From: Clostridiales bacterium
GTDB lineage: Bacteria; Bacillota; Clostridia; Christensenellales; Aristaeellaceae
DNA length: 35,767 nt
Assembly (NCBI GenBank): GCA_004557905.1
Contig: SFFH01000047.1
Span: 1-35,767 of the forward strand
Reading direction: 5' to 3'
The notes beneath the pieces were generated by a model. The model was not told the DNA's origin, made no database searches, and worked only from the letters and a program-made list of their open reading frames with translations. Each line of letters begins with the position of its first letter. Position 1 is the first letter of the stretch. This document shows positions 15,951-22,901 of this stretch, piece after piece. The position numbers were made by a program, and so were the translations under genes.

Positions 15951-17570
15951 ATGATCGCAACCCAGAACGTATCGCTCTCTTACAGCGGAAAGCCGCTCTT
16001 CAAGAACGTCAATATCAAGTTTACCGCCGGAAACTGCTACGGCATTATCGGCGCGAACGGCACCGGCAAGTCGACCTTCCTCAAGGTGCTTTCCGGTGAG
16101 CTGGAGCCGACCACGGGCGACGTCGTGATTACCCCAGGCGAGCGCATGGCCGTCCTCAAGCAGAACCACTTTGAGTTTGATGAATATGAAGTCCTGACCA
16201 CGGTCATCATGGGTCATAAGCGCCTGTATGAGATCATGAAGGAGAAGGACGAGCTCTACGCCAAGGAGGACTTTACCGACGAGGACGGCGAGCGTGCCAG
16301 CGTGCTGGAGGGCGAGTTCGCGGAGCTGGACGGCTGGAACGCCGAGAGCAACGCGGAGATGATTCTCACCGGCCTGGGCATCAGCCTGGATATGGAGCAC
16401 ATGCTCATGAAGGAGCTGGACGGCAGCCAGAAGGTCAAGGTGCTGCTGGCGCAGGCGCTCTTTGGCAGCCCGGATATCCTGCTGCTGGACGAGCCGACCA
16501 ACTATCTGGACATCCAGTCCGTCCGCTGGCTGGAGAACTTCCTGCTGGACTTCCCGAACACGGTGATCGTTGTCAGCCACGACCGTCACTTCCTCAACAA
16601 GGTCTGCACGCACATCTGCGACATCGATTTCGGCAAGATTCAGATGTACGTGGGCAACTACGACTTCTGGTACGAGTACACCCAGATGGCGGCCCGCCAA
16701 CAGAAGGACCTCAACAAGAAGAACGAGCAGAAGATCAAGGAACTGCAGGCGTTCATTCAGCGCTTCTCCGCCAACGCCAGCAAGAGCAAGCAGGCGACCA
16801 GCCGCAAAAAGCTGCTGGACAACCTGCAGATGGAAAACTTCATGCCGTCCTCCCGCCGCTATCCGTACATCTCCTGGAAGCCGGACCGCGAGATCGGCAA
16901 CGATCTGCTGACGGTGACGAACCTCTCCAAGACCGTCAACGGCCGCAAGGTGCTCAACAACATCTCCTTCGTGCTGACCCCGGGCGACAAGGTCGCCTTC
17001 GTCGGCACGGACGAGCTGGCGCGCACCACGCTCTTCCAGATTCTCATGGGAGAAATGGAGCCGGACGAGGGCAGCTTCAAGTGGGGCATCACGACCTCGC
17101 AGAGCTATTTCCCCAAGGACAACAGCGCTTATTTTGACGGCTGCGAATACAATCTGATCGACTGGCTGCGCCAGTTCTCCGTCAGCCAGTACGAGAGCGA
17201 TATCCGCGGCTGGCTGGGCCGCATGCTCTTCTCCGGCGAGGACGCGCTCAAGCAGGCGAAGGTGCTCTCCGGCGGCGAGAAGGTGCGCTGCATGCTGGCG
17301 CGCATGATGCTCTCCGGCGCGAACGTGCTGGTTCTGGATGAGCCGACCAACCACCTGGACCTGGAGTCCATCACCGCGCTGAACAAGGGCATGATCGAGT
17401 TCACCGGCTCCATGCTCTTTGCCACGCAGGACCACGAGTGCATTCAGACGGTGGCCAACCGCATCATGGAGATCCTGCCGGGCGGTCTGGTGGACCGCCG
17501 CGAGAGCTACGACGATTACCTGGACAGCGAGATTGCCGCGCAGCAGCGTGCGGCGCTGATGCAGGCGTAA
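15951..17570 (+). CDS. ABC-F family ATPase, YkpA/YbiT type
   Basis: This is a 539-residue soluble protein with two ABC ATPase domains and no membrane segments, as in ribosome-associated ABC-F proteins. The first domain has Walker A GANGTGKST, Walker B 'ILLLDEPTN' and 'VVSHDRHF'. The second has LSGGEKVRC and 'VLVLDEPTNHLDLES', but its Walker A is degenerate (GTDELARTT, no Gly-Lys). I recall the same degeneracy in YkpA-type homologues, so it is probably a subfamily trait. The inter-domain linker is rich in Lys ('SANASKSKQATSRKK'), suiting rRNA contact. The ATG at 15951 is supported by the start of the first ABC domain a few residues later. Probably a translation factor rather than a transporter. 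Confidence 0.9.
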   Translation: MIATQNVSLSYSGKPLFKNVNIKFTAGNCYGIIGANGTGKSTFLKVLSGELEPTTGDVVITPGERMAVLKQNHFEFDEYEVLTTVIMGHKRLYEIMKEKDELYAKEDFTDEDGERASVLEGEFAELDGWNAESNAEMILTGLGISLDMEHMLMKELDGSQKVKVLLAQALFGSPDILLLDEPTNYLDIQSVRWLENFLLDFPNTVIVVSHDRHFLNKVCTHICDIDFGKIQMYVGNYDFWYEYTQMAARQQKDLNKKNEQKIKELQAFIQRFSANASKSKQATSRKKLLDNLQMENFMPSSRRYPYISWKPDREIGNDLLTVTNLSKTVNGRKVLNNISFVLTPGDKVAFVGTDELARTTLFQILMGEMEPDEGSFKWGITTSQSYFPKDNSAYFDGCEYNLIDWLRQFSVSQYESDIRGWLGRMLFSGEDALKQAKVLSGGEKVRCMLARMMLSGANVLVLDEPTNHLDLESITALNKGMIEFTGSMLFATQDHECIQTVANRIMEILPGGLVDRRESYDDYLDSEIAAQQRAALMQA

Positions 17571-17621
17571 CGGGCGACGTTGCCGGAAACCGGCGTCCTG
17601 CGGGAGGAAAGGAGAGACGGC

Positions 17622-18167
17622 ATGGAGCGCATTCGATGGAGCGAGGCGCTGAATGTGCCCAACCTGCTGACCATACTGCGCATGGCGCTGCTGCCCGCTA
17701 TCGTCTGGCGCTTCCGCCTGGGCGATCTATCCGGCGCGCTGGCGCTGTACCTGGTCGCCATGCTCACCGACGCGGTGGACGGCTTTGTCGCGCGCAGGTT
17801 CAATCAGATCACCGCGCTGGGCAAGCTGCTGGACCCCATCGCCGACAAGCTCTCGCTTCTGACGCTGCTGGGGCTGTTCGCCGCGGACGGACAGATTCCG
17901 CGATGGCTTCTGACGATCGTTCTGATCAAGGAAGCAATCCTGATCGCCGGCGGCGCGGCGGCGCTGAAAAAGGGGATCGTCGTCTACGCGATGCCCATCG
18001 GCAAGGTGACGACCGTGACGTTCATTCTGTCGATGGTCGCCAGGTTTTTGGCCCTGAGGCAGATGGCGGATCTTCTGCTCGGCTTCTCGGTTGTGCTGTC
18101 GCTGCTGTCTCTGCTCTGGTACAGCCTGGTGCTGCTTCGCAGAATGCACATTCATCCCGGAGTTTGA
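17622..18167 (+). CDS. pgsA: CDP-diacylglycerol–glycerol-3-phosphate 3-phosphatidyltransferase
   Basis: This is a 181-residue membrane protein with the complete CDP-alcohol phosphotransferase motif: Asp50, Asp53, Gly54, Ala57, Arg58, Gly67, Asp71, Asp75. The N-terminal 'NVPNLLTILRM' is typical of PgsA, which makes phosphatidylglycerol phosphate. The start at 17622 has aaaggagag upstream. It follows the ABC-F gene by 51 bases with no terminator between, so the two may be co-transcribed. Confidence 0.9.
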   Translation: MERIRWSEALNVPNLLTILRMALLPAIVWRFRLGDLSGALALYLVAMLTDAVDGFVARRFNQITALGKLLDPIADKLSLLTLLGLFAADGQIPRWLLTIVLIKEAILIAGGAAALKKGIVVYAMPIGKVTTVTFILSMVARFLALRQMADLLLGFSVVLSLLSLLWYSLVLLRRMHIHPGV

Positions 18168-18182
18168 TGAAACGAAGACCAT

Positions 18183-18220
18183 GCAGGGCTCCCGCAAAAG
18201 CGCGGGGGCCTGCTTTCTTT
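18183..18220 (+). terminator. Terminator after pgsA
   Basis: An imperfect GC-rich hairpin (gcagg…cctgc, with cccgc/gcggg inside) is followed by tttcttt. Confidence 0.75.
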
Positions 18221-18300
18221 AATTGCCAGCATGCTCCGGCGCGGGGATGCAAACGATATGCTCAGGCTCACAGCACGGTGAAAGCGGGGCGGAAAACGGC

Positions 18301-18768
18301 ATGGTCAGAATGAGCGCGCTGCGCAATGTTCCTGTGATCTGCCATAGCCGGCAGATCGGCCTTTTGCAGAGCATCAGCCTGGACGCGGCGCGAAAAAGGG
18401 TTCATGCGCTGGTGGTCTCCTGCGGGATGCGCGGGAAACGGGTGGTGCTCGGGCGGCATGTGCAGGCGATTGCCGACGGGTTCATTCTGGCGGATCAGGA
18501 CGAAAAATACAAGCGCGTCTACGAAAGGGCGGGCAGTCCGTTTGTGCGGGACACCACCGGAATGCTCGCCGGCTGCGTGACGGATTATGCCGTCGACGAG
18601 CAGACGCTTGAGATCCTGGCCGCAGAGATCATGCCGGGCTACTGGCCGGCAAGCAGCCGTCAAAGGTTCTGGGCGTTCGCCTATCACAGCGCGGATGACC
18701 CGGACGGGAGCCTGATCGTTCCTGCCTCCCTGGGCAGTGGGCTGATTGTATCAAGGGAGGGAATCTGA
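18301..18768 (+). CDS. PRC-barrel domain protein
   Basis: This is a 155-residue protein with the pattern of PRC-barrel proteins (YlmC/YmxH-like): a short beta-rich segment 'VICHSRQIGLLQSISLDAAR', then 'VHALVVSCG' and 'RVVLGRHVQAIADGFILAD'. A second, weaker half follows. The start is uncertain, with ATG codons at 18301 and 18310 and no strong ribosome site before either. I use the first. The gene sits one base before a small membrane-peptide gene and probably shares its transcript. Function is unknown; PRC-barrel proteins are linked to RNA processing, photosynthesis or sporulation in different groups. Confidence 0.65.
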   Translation: MVRMSALRNVPVICHSRQIGLLQSISLDAARKRVHALVVSCGMRGKRVVLGRHVQAIADGFILADQDEKYKRVYERAGSPFVRDTTGMLAGCVTDYAVDEQTLEILAAEIMPGYWPASSRQRFWAFAYHSADDPDGSLIVPASLGSGLIVSREGI

Positions 18769-18769
18769 G

Positions 18770-18931
18770 ATGCGCGTATCCACCATGAAAGGAATGGCCG
18801 CCGGCAGTCTGATTGGCCTGACTGTCGGCGCGGGACTGATGATGATGCCGCAGGGAAAGCGCATGAAGCGCGTGCTGGCGAAAAACGGCCCGCAGCTGGT
18901 CAAACAGGTTGCGGAGTGCTGGATCAGATAA
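18770..18931 (+). CDS. Small membrane protein, 53 aa (YtxH-like)
   Basis: This short protein has one hydrophobic Gly-rich segment near residues 7-25, followed by a basic 'PQGKRMKRVL' stretch and an amphipathic helix. The layout resembles small YtxH-like membrane proteins, but the sequence is too short for a firm family call. It begins one base after the PRC-barrel stop with gggaggg upstream, so it is translationally linked to it. Confidence 0.6.
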   Translation: MRVSTMKGMAAGSLIGLTVGAGLMMMPQGKRMKRVLAKNGPQLVKQVAECWIR

Positions 18932-18942
18932 GGGGAGAAACG

Positions 18943-18976
18943 GAGGGAAAGCTCGATGGGCTTTCCCTCTCTCTTT
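18943..18976 (+). terminator. Terminator after the small membrane protein gene
   Basis: A perfect 10-bp stem (18943-18952 with 18960-18969), a 7-base loop and a weak T-rich tail (tctcttt). Confidence 0.65.
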
Positions 18977-19008
18977 GTCAGGAGATTTCGGGCAACGGAG
19001 GCGCTGGG

Positions 19009-20049
19009 ATGAAAAGCAGAAAGACGCTGGCGTATGCGCTGGGTGCGCTGATTCTTTTTCTGTATCTGTACCGCAGGCGCGGCGCAGTGCTGGGCATTGC
19101 GGCGGTATTTGCCTTTTCGGGCGTGTTTACGCTGCTGCTCGCGCCCGTCTGCCGCGCGCTGGAGCGCCGGGGCGTCCGACCATCGCTGGCGGCGGGCGTC
19201 GCGGTGGGCGGGCTCCTGCTGCTGGCGCTGCTCATCGTGTCGGCGTTTGTGCCGTATCTGGCGACGCGCTCCATCGAGCTGATCCGCCGCAACGCGATCA
19301 TGCAGCGGGTAAGCGAGACGCTGGAGCACGCAGGGCTGCGCAGCGCAGGCGGGCAGGGCTCCGGCGACATGATCGCTTCAGCAGTCTCCGGCGTGACGGC
19401 GTTTGCCGCGCGGGGCGGCATGGCCTTTGCCGCGCAGACGGGACGGATTCTGTTTGCGCTGGTGCTCTCGTATTACCTGCTCTGCGAGCGAAAGCGTTTG
19501 GGCGGGCATCTGCTGCTGTTTGTGCCGCCCGCCTGGCGGCCGGCGGTGCTCTCCGCCCTGATGGGCTGCAGGAACGCAGCCATGGGCTATCTGTCCGGCA
19601 TGCTCAAGACAAGCGCGTTTGTCGGCGCGGCGACCTATCTGGGCCTCCTGCTGCTGGGCGTACCGGATGCGCTGCTGCTGGCGCTGTTCATGGGGATCTT
19701 CGAGGTACTTCCGTATGTTGGCCCCGTGCTGGCTGCGATCCCAATCCTGTTGAGCAGCCTGCCGCAGGGCCTGAATCAGACGCTGCTCGCGCTTGTGCTG
19801 GTGGTGCTGGTGCAGCAGATCGAGGGCAATTTCATCAGCCCGTATTTTACGGCCTCCAGCACGTCGATTCATCCGCTGGCAGCGCTGGTCAGCGTGTTCG
19901 TGCTGGGCAGCCTGATGGGCATCTGGGGCATTCTGCTCGCTGTTCCGCTGGTGGCGGCGCTGAGGAGCATGCTCTGGTCGATCAGGCAGGCGCGCGGCTT
20001 GGCGCTTGTGGGACAGACCTCGAAAAGAATTTCCATGGCAGGAGATTGA
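19009..20049 (+). CDS. AI-2E family permease
   Basis: This is a 346-residue polytopic membrane protein of the AI-2E (PerM/YdbI) family. Several hydrophobic helices are visible, and the C-terminal block 'GNFISPYFTASSTSIHPLAA' followed by 'GIWGILLAVPLVA' is diagnostic. Family members include AI-2 exporters and Na+/H+ antiporters; the substrate here is unknown. The ATG at 19009 has cggagg upstream. The upstream in-frame extension covers a terminator, so it is not used. Its 3' end overlaps the -35 box of the next promoter. Confidence 0.88.
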   Translation: MKSRKTLAYALGALILFLYLYRRRGAVLGIAAVFAFSGVFTLLLAPVCRALERRGVRPSLAAGVAVGGLLLLALLIVSAFVPYLATRSIELIRRNAIMQRVSETLEHAGLRSAGGQGSGDMIASAVSGVTAFAARGGMAFAAQTGRILFALVLSYYLLCERKRLGGHLLLFVPPAWRPAVLSALMGCRNAAMGYLSGMLKTSAFVGAATYLGLLLLGVPDALLLALFMGIFEVLPYVGPVLAAIPILLSSLPQGLNQTLLALVLVVLVQQIEGNFISPYFTASSTSIHPLAALVSVFVLGSLMGIWGILLAVPLVAALRSMLWSIRQARGLALVGQTSKRISMAGD

Positions 20050-20074
20050 AACCGTTCGCCGTATCGTGTATAAT
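20046..20074 (+). promoter_or_regulatory. Promoter of the ireB–ruvX operon
   Basis: TTGAAA (20046-20051), 17 bases and TATAAT (20069-20074): only one mismatch to consensus. The -35 box overlaps the stop codon of the permease gene. Confidence 0.88.
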
Positions 20075-20108
20075 ATAGTCTGTCAACAACCTGGAGGGGG
20101 GACGCGCC

Positions 20109-20369
20109 ATGATCAATTCGGATATGGGTACGCAGCATTTCAAGGCCATCAGCGACAATCCGCAGGACGCGCAGACGATCCTGCTGTGCGTGTACCACGC
20201 ACTGTCTGCAAAGGGCTATGATCCGATCACGCAGATCGTGGGCTACCTGATCAGCGGTGATCCGACGTACATTACCAGCTATCAGAACGCCCGCTCGCTG
20301 ATCTGCCGCATCGACAGGGACGAGCTGCTCGAGGAGCTTGTGCAGTTCTATCTGTCCAAGAACGTTTGA
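20109..20369 (+). CDS. ireB: IreB family regulatory phosphoprotein (UPF0297)
   Basis: This is an 86-residue protein matching UPF0297/YrzL: 'ALSAKGYDPITQIVGYLISGDPTYIT' region and 'NARSLICRIDRDELLEELV'. In Enterococcus faecalis the homologue IreB is a substrate of the wall-sensing Ser/Thr kinase IreK and limits cephalosporin resistance. It heads the conserved Firmicutes cluster with ruvX and a DUF1292 gene. The ribosome site is ggaggggg. Confidence 0.92.
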   Translation: MINSDMGTQHFKAISDNPQDAQTILLCVYHALSAKGYDPITQIVGYLISGDPTYITSYQNARSLICRIDRDELLEELVQFYLSKNV

Positions 20370-20380
20370 GGACGCCGGAT

Positions 20381-21082
20381 ATGAACGAGAGAATTGTCGC
20401 GCTGGACGTGGGAGACCGCCGCATTGGCATCGCCGTGAGCGATCCGCTGGGCGTGACCGCGCAGCCGATTGAGACATACACACGCATTGGATATGGCCCG
20501 GATTCGCGCCATATCGCAGAGATTGCCCGCAGGTACGAAACAGACCGCATCCTCTGCGGCCTGCCGCGCAACATGGACGGCACGCAGGGCTTCCAGGTGG
20601 AGAAGGTGAAGGAATTTGCCGCGAAGCTGGAGGAGCTGGGGCTTGTCATCGAGTACTATGACGAGCGCATGACCACCATGCTCGCCGAGAGTGCGCTGCT
20701 GGAGGCGAACATGCGCCGCGAGGACCGCAAGAAGAAGGTTGACATGGTGGCTGCCGTGGTGATCCTTCAGTCCTATCTGGACGCGCGCGCCGCGATGGCG
20801 GACGACGGGGATGAGGCGGACGACGGCGACGGCATCCTAGAGATGGAGGACGAGGACGGCAACCTGATTCGCTTCTATCTGAGCGCCAGCATCCGCTATG
20901 CAGACGAGGACTATGTGCTGCTGACCTGCGCGGAGGCGACGGGTGACATCGAGCAGGACGAGAGCTTCATCATGCGCTGTACGACAGACGGTGAGGGCAA
21001 CGCGTGCTACCAGTCGCTGGAGGACGAGGCGCTCATCGCGGCGGTCTATGAGGCATACCTTGCGCAGAGCGAGGAAGCATAA
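20381..21082 (+). CDS. ruvX: RuvX (YqgF) fused to a DUF1292 (YrzB-like) domain
   Basis: This is a 233-residue protein. Residues 1-135 are a RuvX/YqgF RNase H-fold domain with 'IVALDVGDRRIGIAVSDPLG', 'ILCGLPRNMDG' and 'YDERMTT'; RuvX acts in 16S rRNA maturation and is a putative Holliday-junction resolvase. An acidic linker (about 138-150) leads to a C-terminal DUF1292 domain ('ILEMEDEDGNLIRF', 'DEDYVLLTCAEA', 'SLEDEALIAAVYEAYL'). In most Clostridia the order is ireB, ruvX, yrzB as separate genes; here the last two are one frame with no stop between. The start is 20381, 11 bases after ireB. Confidence 0.88.
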   Translation: MNERIVALDVGDRRIGIAVSDPLGVTAQPIETYTRIGYGPDSRHIAEIARRYETDRILCGLPRNMDGTQGFQVEKVKEFAAKLEELGLVIEYYDERMTTMLAESALLEANMRREDRKKKVDMVAAVVILQSYLDARAAMADDGDEADDGDGILEMEDEDGNLIRFYLSASIRYADEDYVLLTCAEATGDIEQDESFIMRCTTDGEGNACYQSLEDEALIAAVYEAYLAQSEEA

Positions 21083-21111
21083 CATTTGATCAGCATTTTG
21101 AAGGGGAACAC

Positions 21112-21516
21112 ATGACGGGGCCATTTGGAGAGGACGAGCTCTTTGACGACGAGTGGGTGGAAATCTGCGACATCGAGGGACGGCGGATGTCCATGCGCCA
21201 TCTTGCAACCATGCGTCTGGGGGAAAAGACCTACATTCTCCTGGAGGATGGAAGAGAGGAAATACCAGGCGAGGGTGCGATGATGCTCGTGCGCGAGGAC
21301 CGGACGGTCGACGGCGCTAAAGAGTATGTGGTGTCCAGCGACGAGCAGGAGATCGAGCGCGTCATGGGCCGTTTCGCCGCTCATCTGTTTGAGATGACCA
21401 TGCACGACGATCTGCCTGAAATGGACGCGCCCGACATGGAGATGCCAGAGGCCTGCGGCTGCGCGCACCAGCCGGGCGAGTTCTGCTACTGCGACGATCC
21501 GGCGTATCTGCAATGA
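21112..21516 (+). CDS. Second DUF1292 protein with Cys-rich tail
   Basis: This is a 134-residue acidic protein. The segment 'EICDIEGRRMSMRHLATMRL', then 'KTYILLEDG' and 'YVVSSDEQEIERVMGRF' follows the DUF1292 pattern. The last 25 residues are distinct, with CGCAHQPGEFCYC, four Cys and a His that could bind a metal. It follows the ruvX–DUF1292 fusion by 29 bases and has gaagggg upstream. Function is unknown. It may be the separate yrzB-type member, the fused domain being a duplicate. Confidence 0.75.
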   Translation: MTGPFGEDELFDDEWVEICDIEGRRMSMRHLATMRLGEKTYILLEDGREEIPGEGAMMLVREDRTVDGAKEYVVSSDEQEIERVMGRFAAHLFEMTMHDDLPEMDAPDMEMPEACGCAHQPGEFCYCDDPAYLQ

Positions 21517-21536
21517 CGCGGATTGTGTTTTTATGC

Positions 21537-21565
21537 TTGCCATCCGGCGGAAAATCATGTATAAT
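21537..21565 (+). promoter_or_regulatory. Promoter of the pheST operon
   Basis: TTGCCA (21537-21542), 17 bases and TATAAT (21560-21565). The predicted start is near 21572, which is the beginning of the T-box leader. Confidence 0.88.
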
Positions 21566-21572
21566 ACACGCT

Positions 21573-21820
21573 AAAGGCGAAGATTGAGACAAAGCCCGGC
21601 ACAGGCGGCCTTGCAGAGAGAGCGGAACGAGGCTGGAATTCCGCTTAGGCCTGCTGCGGGAAATTCACTCAGGAGCTGCTCCGCTGATATGTAGGCGGGG
21701 ACGGATGACCCGTTATCTTGTCAAGGCCTTACTGCGCGCGCGGGCGTGCACGAGGTGAAATTTGGGTGGTACCACGGGGAAATTCAGCCTCGTCCCTTTG
21801 CGGACGGGGCTTTTTTCTTT
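21573..21820 (+). promoter_or_regulatory. T-box riboswitch, tRNA-Phe specific
   Basis: A classic T-box leader. Stem I has an AGAGAG-type motif and the ggctggaa element. The specifier codon is TTC at 21664-21666, followed by a purine. The T-box core gggtggtaccacgg (21764-21777) can pair UGGU/UGGN with uncharged tRNA 3' ends. The antiterminator uses cgagg (21751-21755) with cctcg (21788-21792), and the competing terminator stem is 21787-21795 with 21802-21810, then TTTTTT. Uncharged tRNA-Phe would allow read-through into pheS, pheT and aroE. Confidence 0.95.
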
Positions 21821-21848
21821 TGATAATCAAAGGAGGGCTTAACTCAAC

Positions 21849-22883
21849 ATGGATATGCAAGAACAACTGCGTAAAATCCAGGAAGACGCGCAGGCGCAGC
21901 TCGCGCAGATCAGCGACAAGCCGGGCCTTGACGCGCTGAAGGTCAGGCTGATGGGCAAGAAGGGCGAATTGACGCTGCTGCGCCGCTCCATGGGCCAGAT
22001 CCCGGCGGAGGACCGTCCCAGGGCTGGCCAGATGATCAACGAGGTGGTGGCTGCGCTGACCGAACAGATGGATGCGCTGGACGCCAGGCTCAAAAAGCTT
22101 GAGCAGGAAAAGAAGCTCGCGCGCGAGGCGATTGACGTGACCGAGCCGCGCAGGCACAGGGCTATCGGCATGCAGCATCCGATCTCGCTGGTGCAGGATC
22201 AGATGCTCGGCGTGTTCACCAGCATGGGCTTTGACGTCGTGGAAGGCCCGGAGGTCGAGTTCGATCTGTACAACTTCGAGCTGATGAACATCCCGAAGAA
22301 CCATCCTGCCCGCGATGCGCAGGACACGTTCTACATTGAGGACAACGTCGTGCTGCGCACGCACACCTCTCCGGTGCAGGCCCGCACGATGCTCACGCGC
22401 AAGCCGCCGATTCGCATCGTCTGCCCGGGCCGCGTGTACCGCGCGGACGAGGTGGACGCGACGCACTCCCCGGTGTTCCATCAGATGGAAGGTTTGGTCG
22501 TCGGCGAGGACGTCACAATGGCCGACCTGAAGGGCACGCTGGATGCGTTCGCGCAGAAGCTCTTCGGCGATGACATGACCACGCGCTTCCGCCCGTCGTT
22601 CTTCCCGTTCACCGAGCCGTCCGCCGAGGTGGACCTAACCTGCGTCAACTGCCACGGCAAGGGCTGCCGCATCTGCAAGGGCACCGGCTGGATCGAGGTG
22701 CTTGGCGCGGGCATGGTCAACCCGAAGGTGCTGGAGATGTGCGGGATCGACAGCAAGAAGTACAGCGGCTTTGCGTTCGGCGTGGGCCTGGAGCGCATCG
22801 CCATGCTGCGCTACGGCATTACGGACATGCGCGCTCTGTTTGAAGGCGACGTGCGTTTCCTGTCCCAGTTCCGCGACGACTAA
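21849..22883 (+). CDS. pheS: Phenylalanyl-tRNA synthetase alpha subunit
   Basis: This is a 344-residue class II synthetase subunit; two alpha and two beta subunits charge tRNA-Phe. There is an N-terminal coiled coil (about 1-95), then class II motifs 'GFDVVEGPEVEFD', 'VYRADEVDATHSPVFHQMEG' and 'GFAFGVGLERIAMLRYG'. The Cys-rich insert CVNCHGKGCRICKGTGW is normal for Firmicutes PheS. The start has aaaggaggg upstream. It is controlled by the Phe T-box leader and precedes pheT by 18 bases. Confidence 0.97.
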   Translation: MDMQEQLRKIQEDAQAQLAQISDKPGLDALKVRLMGKKGELTLLRRSMGQIPAEDRPRAGQMINEVVAALTEQMDALDARLKKLEQEKKLAREAIDVTEPRRHRAIGMQHPISLVQDQMLGVFTSMGFDVVEGPEVEFDLYNFELMNIPKNHPARDAQDTFYIEDNVVLRTHTSPVQARTMLTRKPPIRIVCPGRVYRADEVDATHSPVFHQMEGLVVGEDVTMADLKGTLDAFAQKLFGDDMTTRFRPSFFPFTEPSAEVDLTCVNCHGKGCRICKGTGWIEVLGAGMVNPKVLEMCGIDSKKYSGFAFGVGLERIAMLRYGITDMRALFEGDVRFLSQFRDD

Positions 22884-22901
22884 GGGTGGAGGAAGAAGAC
22901 A

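Noticed and set aside
16981..17040. Degenerate Walker A in the second ABC-F domain taken as a sign of a dead enzyme
   Set aside because: The same degeneracy is, as I recall, a feature of YkpA-type homologues, so it is more likely a subfamily trait than damage.
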